NCBI RefSeq assembly: GCF_008692195.1
Contig: NZ_RXOM01000044.1
Coordinates: 1 to 64,000, forward strand
Reading direction: 5' to 3'
DNA from: Salegentibacter sp. R32
GTDB lineage: Bacteria > Bacteroidota > Bacteroidia > Flavobacteriales > Flavobacteriaceae
Length of the DNA: 64,000 bases
Below, in pieces: positions 53,662 to 62,993 of this stretch; the stretch's first letter is position 1, and each line of letters begins with the position of its first letter. Below the pieces are notes generated by a model, which saw only the letters and a program-made list of their open reading frames with translations, searched no databases and was not told where the DNA came from. Position numbers and translations under genes: made by a program.

Positions 53662-54753
53662 ATGACTGTATTTTTAATCATAGTAGTTGTAGCGCTGTTA
53701 GGAGTCACTTTTTGGCAGATGTCAAAAATCCTAAAGTTATCAAAACCGGCGCACCATGATTCATCTCAAATAGCTAACGATAAAGATAATAGTACACAAG
53801 GCTATTTAATGTTAGGGTTTGTCATATTCCTTTACATTTTAATGTTCTATAGTTTCTGGAATTGGGGTGACCTTTATCTTCCTGAAGCAGCCTCTGCTCA
53901 CGGTGGTGACTACGATACGTTAATGTTTATCTCTATTGCACTTATTATGTTCGTGCAGGTAATCACTCAATTTTTACTTTATTTTTTCGCCTATAAATAT
54001 CGTGGTGAAAAAGGTAAAAAAGCATTATTCTATGCAGATAACGATAAACTAGAATTCATTTGGACAATTATTCCGGTAATTGTATTGGCAGGATTAATCA
54101 TTTACGGATTGTTTACTTGGTCTGAAATCATGAATATTGAAGAAGACGAAGACGCAATGGTTGTTGAGCTTTATGCTTACCAATTTGGATGGAAAGCCAG
54201 ATACTCTGGAGAAGACAATACCTTAGGAAAAGCTAATGTTCGTTTTATTGAAGGAGTTAATGTATTAGGGATAGATGAAAGTGATAGTTATGCAATGGAT
54301 GATAAAATCACGACCGAATTACATTTACCGGTAGATAAACCAGTACTGTTCAAGTTTAGATCACAAGATGTTTTGCACTCTGCTTATTTCCCATTCTTTA
54401 GGGCTCAAATGAACGTAGTGCCAGGGATGATTACTCAATTTAGTTTCACTCCAACCATCACTTCCGATGAAATGAGAAACTCTAAATTTATGGTTGAAAA
54501 AGTCGAAGAACTTAATGAAATCCGTAGAGAAAAAAGTAAAGAATTGGTAGCTAACGGGGATGTAGCTTTAGATCCTTACGAATTTGATTACTATCTTCTT
54601 TGTAATAAAATATGCGGAATTTCTCACTTCAATATGCAAATGAAAATAGTAGTAGAAGAAGAAGAAGACTTTAAAGAGTGGATTGGTGAACAAGCTACTT
54701 TTGGAGAAGGCGTAGAGAAACAAAAAGAACAGCAAGTAACAAGCAATAACTAA
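53662..54753 (+). CDS. coxB: Cytochrome c oxidase subunit II
   Basis: CuA-bearing subunit of an aa3-type terminal oxidase, 363 residues. After an N-terminal helix there are two further helices (LMLGFVIFLYILMFYSFW and IALIMFVQVITQFLLYF), then KLEFIWTIIPVIVLAGLIIYG. The periplasmic cupredoxin domain has the first ligand in DVLHSAYFPFF and the remainder in CNKICGISHFNMQM, the C-x3-C-x3-H-x2-M CuA motif (Lys where many have Glu). There is no fused cytochrome c domain. Follows actF by 31 bp. Confidence 0.95.
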   Translation: MTVFLIIVVVALLGVTFWQMSKILKLSKPAHHDSSQIANDKDNSTQGYLMLGFVIFLYILMFYSFWNWGDLYLPEAASAHGGDYDTLMFISIALIMFVQVITQFLLYFFAYKYRGEKGKKALFYADNDKLEFIWTIIPVIVLAGLIIYGLFTWSEIMNIEEDEDAMVVELYAYQFGWKARYSGEDNTLGKANVRFIEGVNVLGIDESDSYAMDDKITTELHLPVDKPVLFKFRSQDVLHSAYFPFFRAQMNVVPGMITQFSFTPTITSDEMRNSKFMVEKVEELNEIRREKSKELVANGDVALDPYEFDYYLLCNKICGISHFNMQMKIVVEEEEDFKEWIGEQATFGEGVEKQKEQQVTSNN

Positions 54754-54773
54754 AAAAGTAATAGTAGAAAGAT

Positions 54774-56609
54774 ATGTCAGCAACCGCAACCGCAACAGCA
54801 GCTCACGATCATCACGACCACGGTGATCATGGACATCATCACAAAGAAACTTTTATTACTAAATATATATTTAGTCAAGACCATAAGATGATTGCCAAGC
54901 AGTTCTTAATTACCGGTTTGGTAATGGGAACTATTGGTATCTTAATGTCTATTTTATTTAGAATTCAATTAGCATGGCCGGAAGAGTCATCTTGGGTTTT
55001 CGAATTATTCTTAGGCGATAAATACGCTACTGATGGCGTAATGAATCCTGATGCTTATTTAGCATTAGTGACCATTCACGGTACCATTATGGTATTCTTC
55101 GTATTAACCGCAGGATTAAGTGGTACCTTTAGTAACTTACTTATTCCATTACAAATTGGAGCACGTGATATGGCTTCAGGATTCATGAATATGCTTTCTT
55201 ACTGGATCTTCTTTATATCCAGTGTAATTATGTTAAGCTCTTTATTTGTAGAATCCGGACCAGCCTCTGCAGGATGGACTATTTATCCTCCATTAAGTGC
55301 GTTACCTGAAGCGATTCCCGGTTCTGGTACTGGTATGACTTTATGGTTGGTTTCTATGGCGCTTTTCATTGCACAGTCATTAATGGGATCACTTAACTAT
55401 ATTGTTACTGTAATTAACTTAAGAACTGAAGGAATGTCTATGACAAGACTTCCATTAACCATTTGGGCTTTATTTGTAACTGCAATTATTGGGGTAGTTT
55501 CATTCCCAGTACTTTTATCAGCTGCATTAATGCTTATTATGGATAGAAGTTTTGGTACTTCATTTTTCTTAAGTGATATTTATATAAAAGGAGAAGTGTT
55601 AGCGCATCAAGGAGGTTCTCCGGTATTGTTTGAACACTTGTTTTGGTTCTTAGGTCACCCAGAAGTTTACATTGTATTACTTCCGGCATTAGGTATCACT
55701 TCAGAAGTTATTGCTACTAACTCACGTAAACCAATTTTCGGTTACCGTGCGATGGTTGCTTCCATTTTAGCAATTGCATTCTTATCAACAATTGTTTGGG
55801 GACACCACATGTTCGTTTCAGGGATGAATCCATTCTTAGGTTCAGTATTTACATTTACAACCCTATTAATCGCAATTCCTTCAGCAGTAAAAGCATTTAA
55901 CTATATCACCACCCTTTGGAAAGGTAACCTGCAAATGAATCCGGGAATGTTATTCTCTATCGGATTGGTTTCTACTTTTATTACTGGTGGTTTAACAGGA
56001 ATTATTTTAGGAGATAGTACACTGGATATAAACGTTCACGATACGTATTTCGTAGTAGCGCACTTCCACTTAGTAATGGGTATCTCTGCACTTTACGGTT
56101 TGTTCGCCGGAGTTTACCATTGGTTCCCAAAAATGTTTGGAAGAATGATGAACAAAAACTTAGGTTATGTTCACTTCTGGATTACCGCTATTGGAGCTTA
56201 CGGAGTTTTCTTCCCAATGCACTTTATAGGAATGGCTGGTTTACCAAGACGTTATTATACGAACACTAACTTCCCATATTTTGATGACTTAGCTGATGTA
56301 AACGTATTGATTACTGTATTTGCTATCATCACAGCCTTAGTTCAATTGGTATTCATTTATAACTTTATCCATTCAATTTTCTATGGAAGAAGAGCCACCC
56401 AAAACCCTTGGAAAGCCAATACGTTAGAATGGACTACACCAGTAGAACATATTCACGGTAACTGGCCGGGTAAAATTCCATCAGTTTATCGTTGGTCTTA
56501 CGATTACAGTAAGTTGAATAAAGACGAAACAGATTATGTGATTGCAGGACAAGATTATATTCCGCAAACGGTTCCACTTCAAGAAAACGAAGAAGAACTT
56601 AATCACTAA
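54774..56609 (+). CDS. coxA: Cytochrome c oxidase subunit I
   Basis: Catalytic heme-copper subunit of the oxidase, 611 residues with 12 core helices. The N-terminus is His-rich (AAHDHHDHGDHGHHHKE). The heme a ligand is in ALVTIHGTIMVFF. The CuB ligand and Tyr are in WFLGHPEVYIVLLPALG. The paired CuB His are in WGHHMFVSGM, and the heme a3 and a ligands in NVHDTYFVVAHFHLVMG. All key residues are present. Follows coxB by 20 bp and ends the operon. Confidence 0.97.
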   Translation: MSATATATAAHDHHDHGDHGHHHKETFITKYIFSQDHKMIAKQFLITGLVMGTIGILMSILFRIQLAWPEESSWVFELFLGDKYATDGVMNPDAYLALVTIHGTIMVFFVLTAGLSGTFSNLLIPLQIGARDMASGFMNMLSYWIFFISSVIMLSSLFVESGPASAGWTIYPPLSALPEAIPGSGTGMTLWLVSMALFIAQSLMGSLNYIVTVINLRTEGMSMTRLPLTIWALFVTAIIGVVSFPVLLSAALMLIMDRSFGTSFFLSDIYIKGEVLAHQGGSPVLFEHLFWFLGHPEVYIVLLPALGITSEVIATNSRKPIFGYRAMVASILAIAFLSTIVWGHHMFVSGMNPFLGSVFTFTTLLIAIPSAVKAFNYITTLWKGNLQMNPGMLFSIGLVSTFITGGLTGIILGDSTLDINVHDTYFVVAHFHLVMGISALYGLFAGVYHWFPKMFGRMMNKNLGYVHFWITAIGAYGVFFPMHFIGMAGLPRRYYTNTNFPYFDDLADVNVLITVFAIITALVQLVFIYNFIHSIFYGRRATQNPWKANTLEWTTPVEHIHGNWPGKIPSVYRWSYDYSKLNKDETDYVIAGQDYIPQTVPLQENEEELNH

Positions 56610-56631
56610 AAAAATAACATAGATTCATATC

Positions 56632-56664
56632 AAAAGCCTTTTCGCTCAGCAGAAAAGGCTTTTT
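56632..56664 (+). terminator. Terminator of the act-cox operon
   Basis: Perfect 12-base stem AAAAGCCTTTTC / GAAAAGGCTTTT around an 8-nt loop with a T-rich tail, 22 bp after the coxA stop. It abuts the ruvB promoter. Confidence 0.88.
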
Positions 56665-56667
56665 CTT

Positions 56668-56675
56668 TATATTTG
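56668..56675 (+). promoter_or_regulatory. -7 promoter box of ruvB (TATATTTG)
   Basis: Perfect TAnnTTTG ending only 4 nt before the ATG at 56680. A leaderless or near-leaderless transcript is implied. The -33 element falls in the terminator and is unclear. Confidence 0.55.
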
Positions 56676-56679
56676 TAGT

Positions 56680-57702
56680 ATGAATGAAAACCTAGATGCC
56701 ACTGGAGAAAGTTTCTCTCCCGAAGAATTTGATATAGAAAGAGCTTTGCGCCCGTTAAGTTTTGACGATTTTGCTGGGCAAGAACAGGTCTTAGATAATC
56801 TTCAGGTTTTTGTAAAAGCAGCTAATCTACGTGATGAAGCTTTAGATCATACTTTATTTCACGGTCCTCCAGGATTGGGAAAAACCACTTTAGCTCATAT
56901 TTTGGCTAATGAATTAAACGCAGGTATTAAAGTCACTTCCGGTCCAGTATTAGATAAACCCGGGGACTTAGCCGGATTGTTAACCAATTTAGAAGAACGG
57001 GATGTGCTTTTTATAGATGAAATACATCGGTTAAGTCCCGTGATCGAAGAATATTTGTATTCGGCTATGGAGGACTTCAAGATTGATATTATGATTGAAT
57101 CAGGACCCAATGCACGTTCTGTTCAAATAAATTTGAATCCATTTACCTTAGTCGGCGCAACAACACGTTCTGGATTGTTAACAGCACCAATGAGAGCTCG
57201 TTTTGGTATCTCTAGCCGATTGCAATATTACACTACAGAATTACTATCAGATATTTTACAGCGAAGTGCAGAAATCCTGAAAGTTCCAATAACCATGGAA
57301 GCTGCGATTGAAATTGCGGGAAGAAGTCGAGGAACACCACGGATTGCCAATGCATTGTTACGTCGTGTCCGTGATTTTGCACAGATAAAAGGCAACGGAA
57401 AAATAGATATTGAAATCTCAAAATACGGACTCAAAGCGCTGAATGTAGACGCCAATGGTTTAGATGAAATGGATAATAAAATCCTTTCTACCATTATTGA
57501 TAAATTTAAAGGTGGTCCCGTGGGAATTACTACACTTTCAACTGCGGTAAGTGAAAGTGCCGAAACCATTGAAGAAGTATACGAACCATTTTTAATTCAG
57601 CAAGGATTTATTGTAAGAACCCCACGCGGTCGGGAAGTAACCGAAGCGGCTTATCGTCATTTAGGAAAAACCAAGCATAATTCTCAAGGAGGCTTATTTT
57701 GA
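56680..57702 (+). CDS. ruvB: Holliday junction branch migration helicase RuvB
   Basis: AAA+ motor of the RuvABC system, 340 residues. [14 protein letters not shown] is the N-terminal segment. Walker A is [12 protein letters not shown], Walker [12 protein letters not shown] and sensor 1 [20 protein letters not shown], including the Arg finger. The C-terminal winged helix ends in [17 protein letters not shown]. First gene of ruvB-P450-queG. Its partner ruvA is about 4.7 kb downstream on the same strand, not adjacent as in E. coli. Confidence 0.97.
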   Translation: MNENLDATGESFSPEEFDIERALRPLSFDDFAGQEQVLDNLQVFVKAANLRDEALDHTLFHGPPGLGKTTLAHILANELNAGIKVTSGPVLDKPGDLAGLLTNLEERDVLFIDEIHRLSPVIEEYLYSAMEDFKIDIMIESGPNARSVQINLNPFTLVGATTRSGLLTAPMRARFGISSRLQYYTTELLSDILQRSAEILKVPITMEAAIEIAGRSRGTPRIANALLRRVRDFAQIKGNGKIDIEISKYGLKALNVDANGLDEMDNKILSTIIDKFKGGPVGITTLSTAVSESAETIEEVYEPFLIQQGFIVRTPRGREVTEAAYRHLGKTKHNSQGGLF

Positions 57703-59036
57703 AAAATCCCAAACAAATACCCGAAGTTTCAGCCTTCAAATTTCTAAGGCACGCGGCTAAAATTATTGAAAACCCTCTTCCGTTTCACCAGAAGAATTTT
57801 CAGAAATTAGGAGATATTTTTAGGTTAAGGTTAGGATTGGGTCTAAGTAAATCGGTTATCTTTTCTAGAAACCCGTTAATTGCTCAACATATTCTTCAGA
57901 AAAATCAAAAAAACTATCATAAATCGCCTATTCAAACGAGAGATTTAGCGAAGTACATTGGTAACGGACTTTTAACTGCGAACGGTGAACATTGGCAAAA
58001 ACAACGAAAACTTATTCAACCCGCTTTTCATAAAAAACAATTAGAAAAGTTAATGGATACCGTAAATGCAGCTATCCAAACAGAAGTAAAAAGAATAGAA
58101 ACCGATAAAAAATTTGATATTTTTCCCGTATTTAACGATTTGGCTTTTCAAACTGTAGTGAAATCATTATTCAGTAGTGCGGTAGGTGAAAAAGAAATTA
58201 ATCGGTTGCAATATATTACTGAAGCGGCTCAGAAAATGCTGGTCAGTGAATTGCGACAGCCATTTAAAAATTGGTGGTTCCGGCTTAGCGGGAAAATTCA
58301 AAAACACCTTGACCTCACGCAGGAATCAAGAGAACTATTAAAGCGAATTGTGGAAGAACGTAAACGATCTTCTCACCGTGAAGACGATTTACTCGACATG
58401 TTGTTGGACGCTCGTTACGACGATGGAACCGAAATGGATGAAGAGCAACTCATCGATGAAATTCTAATCCTCTTTACAGCAGGTCACGAAACAACTTCCA
58501 ATGCGCTTACATTTACTTGTGAATTATTAGCAAGACATCCTGAAATTCAAGAGAAATTATATGCTGATGTAATTCGAGCAAAAGAGAATTCTTCCAACTT
58601 AATGGAATTTATTCAGCAATCAAGCTATGCCAATTTGGTGATTGACGAGTCTATGAGGCTTTATCCGCCCGCTTATTTTATTGACCGCATTAGTTTAGCT
58701 GAAGATGAATTTGAAGGGGTGAAAATTGCCAGTGACGAAAGTTTGCTGCTCTCCATTTATGAAATTCACCGTCACAAAGACTATTGGGAACAGCCTGAAG
58801 AATTTATTCCTGAACGTTTTGCCGATGGAAAACAGCGAAAAAATATTGCTTATTACCCATTTGGTGCTGGTCCCCGAAAATGTATTGGTAATAATTTTGC
58901 GATGTATGAAATGATTTTGGCTATTTCAGAAGTAATTGCTAAGTTCAAAATAGAAGAGAAAAAAGCGCCCATTCAAATTACGCCATTAATTACCTTGAAG
59001 CCTAAAAATGCTTTCCTGAATTTTACCAAGCGATAA
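57699..59036 (+). CDS. Cytochrome P450
   Basis: Heme monooxygenase of 445 residues, no signal peptide. Motifs are in order: the I-helix [10 protein letters not shown], the K-helix [10 protein letters not shown] with the E-x-x-R pair, the PERF-like IPERFADG, and the heme-binding [15 protein letters not shown] with the axial Cys. The substrate and redox partner are not evident; this type is common in Flavobacteriaceae and distantly resembles fatty-acid hydroxylases. It starts at TTG, sharing its last base with the ruvB stop (TTGA overlap), and has 1 bp to queG. Confidence 0.93.
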   Translation: MKNPKQIPEVSAFKFLRHAAKIIENPLPFHQKNFQKLGDIFRLRLGLGLSKSVIFSRNPLIAQHILQKNQKNYHKSPIQTRDLAKYIGNGLLTANGEHWQKQRKLIQPAFHKKQLEKLMDTVNAAIQTEVKRIETDKKFDIFPVFNDLAFQTVVKSLFSSAVGEKEINRLQYITEAAQKMLVSELRQPFKNWWFRLSGKIQKHLDLTQESRELLKRIVEERKRSSHREDDLLDMLLDARYDDGTEMDEEQLIDEILILFTAGHETTSNALTFTCELLARHPEIQEKLYADVIRAKENSSNLMEFIQQSSYANLVIDESMRLYPPAYFIDRISLAEDEFEGVKIASDESLLLSIYEIHRHKDYWEQPEEFIPERFADGKQRKNIAYYPFGAGPRKCIGNNFAMYEMILAISEVIAKFKIEEKKAPIQITPLITLKPKNAFLNFTKR

Positions 59037-59037
59037 T

Positions 59038-59961
59038 ATGCTAAACCACTCAGAAAAATATACAAAGCTCATCAAAGAAGAAGCTTTGCGGTTGGGCTTT
59101 ATGTCTTGTGGAATAAGCAAGGCTGAATTTTTGGAAGAAGAAGCTCCACGCTTGGAAAAGTGGCTCAACGAAAATCGAAATGGTGAAATGAGCTATATGG
59201 AAAATCATTTTGATAAGCGTTTAGATCCAACTTTACTCGTTCCCGATGCTAAAAGTGTGGTTTCTTTACTGCTGAACTATTACCCAAATGAATTTCAACG
59301 AGAGGATTCCTACAAAGTAAGTAAATACGCTTACGGTAGGGATTATCATTTCGTTATAAAAGATAAGTTGAAAAGCTTGCTTCATTTTATTAATGAAGAA
59401 ATTGGAGAAGTCCACGGTCGCGCTTTTGTAGATTCAGCCCCCGTTTTAGATAAAGCTTGGGCTGCGAAAAGCGGATTAGGTTGGATAGGTAAAAATTCCA
59501 ATTTACTTTCTAAAAAAACAGGCTCGTTCTTCTTTATTGCTGAATTAATTATCGATTTAGAACTAGAATATGATACTCCGGTCACTGACCACTGTGGAAG
59601 TTGCACTGCTTGTATCGATGCCTGCCCAACTGATGCGATTTACGAACCTTACAAAGTAGATGGCAGCAAATGCATATCGTATTACACCATCGAGTTAAAA
59701 GACAGTATTCCAGAATCTGAAAAAGGGAAATTTGAAGATTGGATGTTCGGCTGTGATATTTGTCAAGATGTTTGTCCGTGGAACCGCTTCTCCAAACCGC
59801 ATAATGAACCTCTGTTCAATCCGCATCCTGATTTACTACAAATGACCAAGCAAGATTGGGAAGAAATAACGCGGGAAACCTTCAACGAAATCTTCCGAAA
59901 ATCGGCCGTAAAAAGAACAAAATATCAAGGCCTAAAAAGAAATATCAACTTTTTAGATTAG
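59038..59961 (+). CDS. queG: tRNA epoxyqueuosine(34) reductase QueG
   Basis: Cobalamin and Fe-S enzyme performing the last step of queuosine synthesis on tRNA (epoxyqueuosine to queuosine). The 307 residues contain the B12-domain [38 protein letters not shown] and the [13 protein letters not shown] segment. Two 4Fe-4S motifs follow, [16 protein letters not shown] and [11 protein letters not shown]. Starts 1 bp after the P450 stop. Full length. Confidence 0.95.
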   Translation: MLNHSEKYTKLIKEEALRLGFMSCGISKAEFLEEEAPRLEKWLNENRNGEMSYMENHFDKRLDPTLLVPDAKSVVSLLLNYYPNEFQREDSYKVSKYAYGRDYHFVIKDKLKSLLHFINEEIGEVHGRAFVDSAPVLDKAWAAKSGLGWIGKNSNLLSKKTGSFFFIAELIIDLELEYDTPVTDHCGSCTACIDACPTDAIYEPYKVDGSKCISYYTIELKDSIPESEKGKFEDWMFGCDICQDVCPWNRFSKPHNEPLFNPHPDLLQMTKQDWEEITRETFNEIFRKSAVKRTKYQGLKRNINFLD

Positions 59962-59987
59962 TTGCTTTTCTATTATAAATGGTTAAC

Positions 59988-59995
59988 TACCTTTG
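59988..59995 (+). promoter_or_regulatory. -7 promoter box of maeB (TACCTTTG)
   Basis: Perfect TAnnTTTG 22 nt before the ATG at 60018. It lies inside the upstream extension of the open frame and so supports that start. A TTG at 59962-59964 is a weak -33 with 23-nt spacing. Confidence 0.5.
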
Positions 59996-60017
59996 TTATT
60001 CATCTAAACCCAAAACG

Positions 60018-62315
60018 ATGAGTAACGAACGCAAAAGAAGAGAAGCATTAGTTTACCACGCCAAGCCAAAGCCAGGTAAAATTGAGGTAAAACCTACCAA
60101 AAAATACAGTACCCAACGTGATTTATCCTTAGCATATTCTCCTGGAGTGGCAGAGCCTTGTTTGGAAATTGCCAAGAATAAAGAAAACGTTTATAAATAC
60201 ACGACAAAAGGAAATTTAGTAGCGGTTATTTCTAACGGAACAGCGGTTCTGGGTTTAGGTGATATTGGCCCTGAAGCTTCAAAACCGGTGATGGAAGGGA
60301 AAGGTTTGTTATTCAAAATATTCGCCGATATTGATGTTTTTGATATTGAAGTCGATACCAAAAATGTAGATGAATTTGTTAATACCGTAAAAAATATAGC
60401 ACCCACTTTCGGCGGAATTAATTTAGAAGACATCAAAGCACCCGAAGCTTTTGAAATTGAAAGAAGGTTGAAGGAGGAGTTGGATATTCCCGTCATGCAC
60501 GACGACCAGCACGGAACAGCGATTATTTCTTCCGCAGCATTATTGAATGCTTTAGAAATTGCTGAAAAAGATATTAAAAAAGTAAAGGTTGTGGTCTCAG
60601 GAGCGGGATCTGCTGCTATGGCTTGTGTTTCTTTATACTGTTCGCTTGGTGTGAAAAAAGAAAACATCGTCATGTTTGATGTGAATGGAGCGCTTCATAA
60701 AGATCGCGACGATTTATCGGAAATGCAAAAAGACTTTGCGGTTTCAAAAGAATATAAATCGTTGGCAGATGGTGTAAAAGATGCCGATGTGTTTTTAGGA
60801 CTTTCAGTGGGAGATGTACTTAAGCCAGAAATGCTGAAAACCATGAACGAAAATCCTATTGTTTTCGCTATGGCCAATCCGGTACCGGAAATCGATTATG
60901 ATCTGGCGGTAAAAACCAGAGACGATATTATTATGGCAACGGGAAGGAGCGATCATCCTAATCAGGTAAATAATGTGCTTGGTTTTCCATTTATTTTTAG
61001 AGGAGCTTTAGATGTTCGCGCAACAGCCATTAATGAGGAAATGAAAATGGCGGCCGTTCGTGCTTTGGCAGATTTGGCAAAGCAAAATGTACCCGAACAA
61101 GTAAATATCGCTTATGGTGAAACTAAATTGAATTTCGGTCGGGATTACATTATTCCCAAACCATTTGATTCCAGGTTGCTTACTGAAGTTCCACCGGCAG
61201 TTGCGAAAGCAGCGATGGAAACCGGAGTGGCAAAAGAGCCCATTTACGATTGGCGACGTTATGAAGAAGAACTTTACGAGAGGATGGGTAACGATAATAA
61301 AATTACCCGTTTGTTAATCAACCGCGCCAAGATTAATCCGAAGCGAGTGGTTTTTGCCGAAGCAGACCATCTTGATGTGTTGAAAGCGGCTCAGATTGTT
61401 AACGATGAAGGGATTGCGAAACCTATTCTTTTAGGAAGAAAAGAGGTGATTCTAGAGTTGATGAATGAGATTGAGTTTGATGATGAAAATATTGAAATAA
61501 TAGACCCAAAAGATGACGATCAAAAAGAAAATACTGTAAGGTATGGTGATGTATTTTGGAAGTCACGTCAACGAAATGGTGTTACCCAATTAGATGCTCA
61601 TAAATTGATGCGCCAAAGAAATTATTTTGCAGCAATGATGGTCAACGAAGGTGATGCCGATGCATTGTTGACCGGTTATTCAAGGGCTTATCCGGGAGTA
61701 GTTAGACCAATGTTAGAGTTGATTGGAATGGAAAAAGGAGTTTCAAGAATAGCGGCTACCAATTTAATGAATACTTCACGCGGGCCGCTTTTTATTAGTG
61801 ATACTTCTATTAACATAGACCCGGATGCTAAAGATTTAGCGAGAATTGCGCAAATGACAGCACATACCGTTAAAATGTTTGGAATGGAGCCTGTCGTAGC
61901 AATGGTATCTTATGCCAATTTTGGTTCGTCTAAAAATCCAAATGCTAGAAAAGTGAGAGATGCCGTTTCGATTTTACACGAACATTGCCCGGAAATTACG
62001 GTGGATGGTGAGTTGCAAGTAGATTTTGCTCTCAATAAAAATATGCATCAAAGTAAATTTCCGTTTTCAAAATTAGCAGGCAGAAAGGTGAACACCTTGG
62101 TGTATCCAAATTTAGATTCTGCCAACGCTACTTATAAATTAATAAAAGAACTCAATCATACCGATTCTATCGGACCTATTATGATGGGATTAAAAAAACC
62201 TGCACATATTTTACAGTTAGGGGCAAGTGTAGAAGAAATGGTGAATATGGCGGCGGTTGCGGTAGTAGATGCTCAAGAAAAAGAACGAAAAAAAATGATG
62301 CCTGTAAAACTTTAA
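60018..62315 (+). CDS. maeB: NADP-dependent malic enzyme, with phosphotransacetylase-like C-terminus
   Basis: Oxidative decarboxylation of malate to pyruvate with NADP, making NADPH. 765 residues from the ATG at 60018. The malic enzyme domain (about 20-440) has RDLSLAYSPGVAEPC, DIKAPEAFEIE, VMHDDQHGTAI (metal and substrate site) and VVSGAGSAAMAC (NADP fold). The C-terminal about 320 residues are the phosphotransacetylase-like domain, known as regulatory in MaeB. A 13-codon upstream extension from 59979 is rejected because a -7 box lies inside it. Confidence 0.95.
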   Translation: MSNERKRREALVYHAKPKPGKIEVKPTKKYSTQRDLSLAYSPGVAEPCLEIAKNKENVYKYTTKGNLVAVISNGTAVLGLGDIGPEASKPVMEGKGLLFKIFADIDVFDIEVDTKNVDEFVNTVKNIAPTFGGINLEDIKAPEAFEIERRLKEELDIPVMHDDQHGTAIISSAALLNALEIAEKDIKKVKVVVSGAGSAAMACVSLYCSLGVKKENIVMFDVNGALHKDRDDLSEMQKDFAVSKEYKSLADGVKDADVFLGLSVGDVLKPEMLKTMNENPIVFAMANPVPEIDYDLAVKTRDDIIMATGRSDHPNQVNNVLGFPFIFRGALDVRATAINEEMKMAAVRALADLAKQNVPEQVNIAYGETKLNFGRDYIIPKPFDSRLLTEVPPAVAKAAMETGVAKEPIYDWRRYEEELYERMGNDNKITRLLINRAKINPKRVVFAEADHLDVLKAAQIVNDEGIAKPILLGRKEVILELMNEIEFDDENIEIIDPKDDDQKENTVRYGDVFWKSRQRNGVTQLDAHKLMRQRNYFAAMMVNEGDADALLTGYSRAYPGVVRPMLELIGMEKGVSRIAATNLMNTSRGPLFISDTSINIDPDAKDLARIAQMTAHTVKMFGMEPVVAMVSYANFGSSKNPNARKVRDAVSILHEHCPEITVDGELQVDFALNKNMHQSKFPFSKLAGRKVNTLVYPNLDSANATYKLIKELNHTDSIGPIMMGLKKPAHILQLGASVEEMVNMAAVAVVDAQEKERKKMMPVKL

Positions 62316-62348
62316 TAAGGAAGCAGTTGTTAAACTGAACATCTCCAT

Positions 62349-62378
62349 TTTGGTATCTTAATAATTTTCCTACATTTG
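62349..62378 (+). promoter_or_regulatory. Promoter of ruvA-sprA
   Basis: TTTG (62349-62352), 18-nt spacer and TACATTTG (62371-62378). Both elements match the Bacteroidota consensus. The -7 box ends 26 nt before the ruvA ATG. Confidence 0.7.
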
Positions 62379-62404
62379 AGGGATTTTTAACTTTTGCTTA
62401 ACTA

Positions 62405-62989
62405 ATGATTGCACACTTAAGGGGTAAACTAGTTGAAAAGAACCCAACCGATATTATTGTTGAATGTAATGGTGTTGGGTATTTCTTGAATATTTCGCTA
62501 CATACATTTTCACAACTTCCTGCCGAGGAGAACATCTTTATTTACACTTATATGCAGGTGCGGGAAGATGCGCATACACTTTTTGGATTTATGCAAAAAT
62601 CAGAAAGAGAAGTGTTTAAGAAGCTAATTTCTGTTTCCGGTATTGGGGCGAGTACTGCAAGAACTATGTTATCTTCTTTAACGCCACCTCAAGTTGTTGA
62701 GGCCATCACCCACGAAGATGTAACTGTAATTAAAGGAGTAAAAGGAATTGGAGCTAAAACCGCTCAGCGTGTAATTATAGACTTAAAAGATAAATTAGGA
62801 GAAGTTTCAGAAGATGTTAATGAAATTGTAACGTCTTCACGCAATACGTATAAAGATGAAGCGTTATCTGCTTTAGAAACCTTAGGATATACCAAAAAGC
62901 AATCTGAAAAAGTAGTGAACAGAATTATGAAGAATGATGCCGAAGGTTCTGTAGAAACAATTATTAAGCTTGCTTTAAAAAACCTTTAG
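62405..62989 (+). CDS. ruvA: Holliday junction branch migration protein RuvA
   Basis: Junction-binding subunit of RuvAB, 194 residues. N-terminal OB-fold MIAHLRGKLVEKNPTDIIVE. HhH motifs SVSGIGASTARTML and VKGVKGIGAKTAQRVIIDLK follow. The flexible linker leads to the C-terminal RuvB-binding three-helix domain (EALSALETLGYTKKQSEKV). The sprA start follows 4 nt later. Confidence 0.97.
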   Translation: MIAHLRGKLVEKNPTDIIVECNGVGYFLNISLHTFSQLPAEENIFIYTYMQVREDAHTLFGFMQKSEREVFKKLISVSGIGASTARTMLSSLTPPQVVEAITHEDVTVIKGVKGIGAKTAQRVIIDLKDKLGEVSEDVNEIVTSSRNTYKDEALSALETLGYTKKQSEKVVNRIMKNDAEGSVETIIKLALKNL

Positions 62990-62993
62990 TACC

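Noticed and set aside
60191-60673. 160-codon open frame antisense to maeB
   Set aside because: It lies wholly inside the well-supported malic enzyme gene, has no recognisable domain and has the Ser/Pro-rich composition typical of antisense frames.
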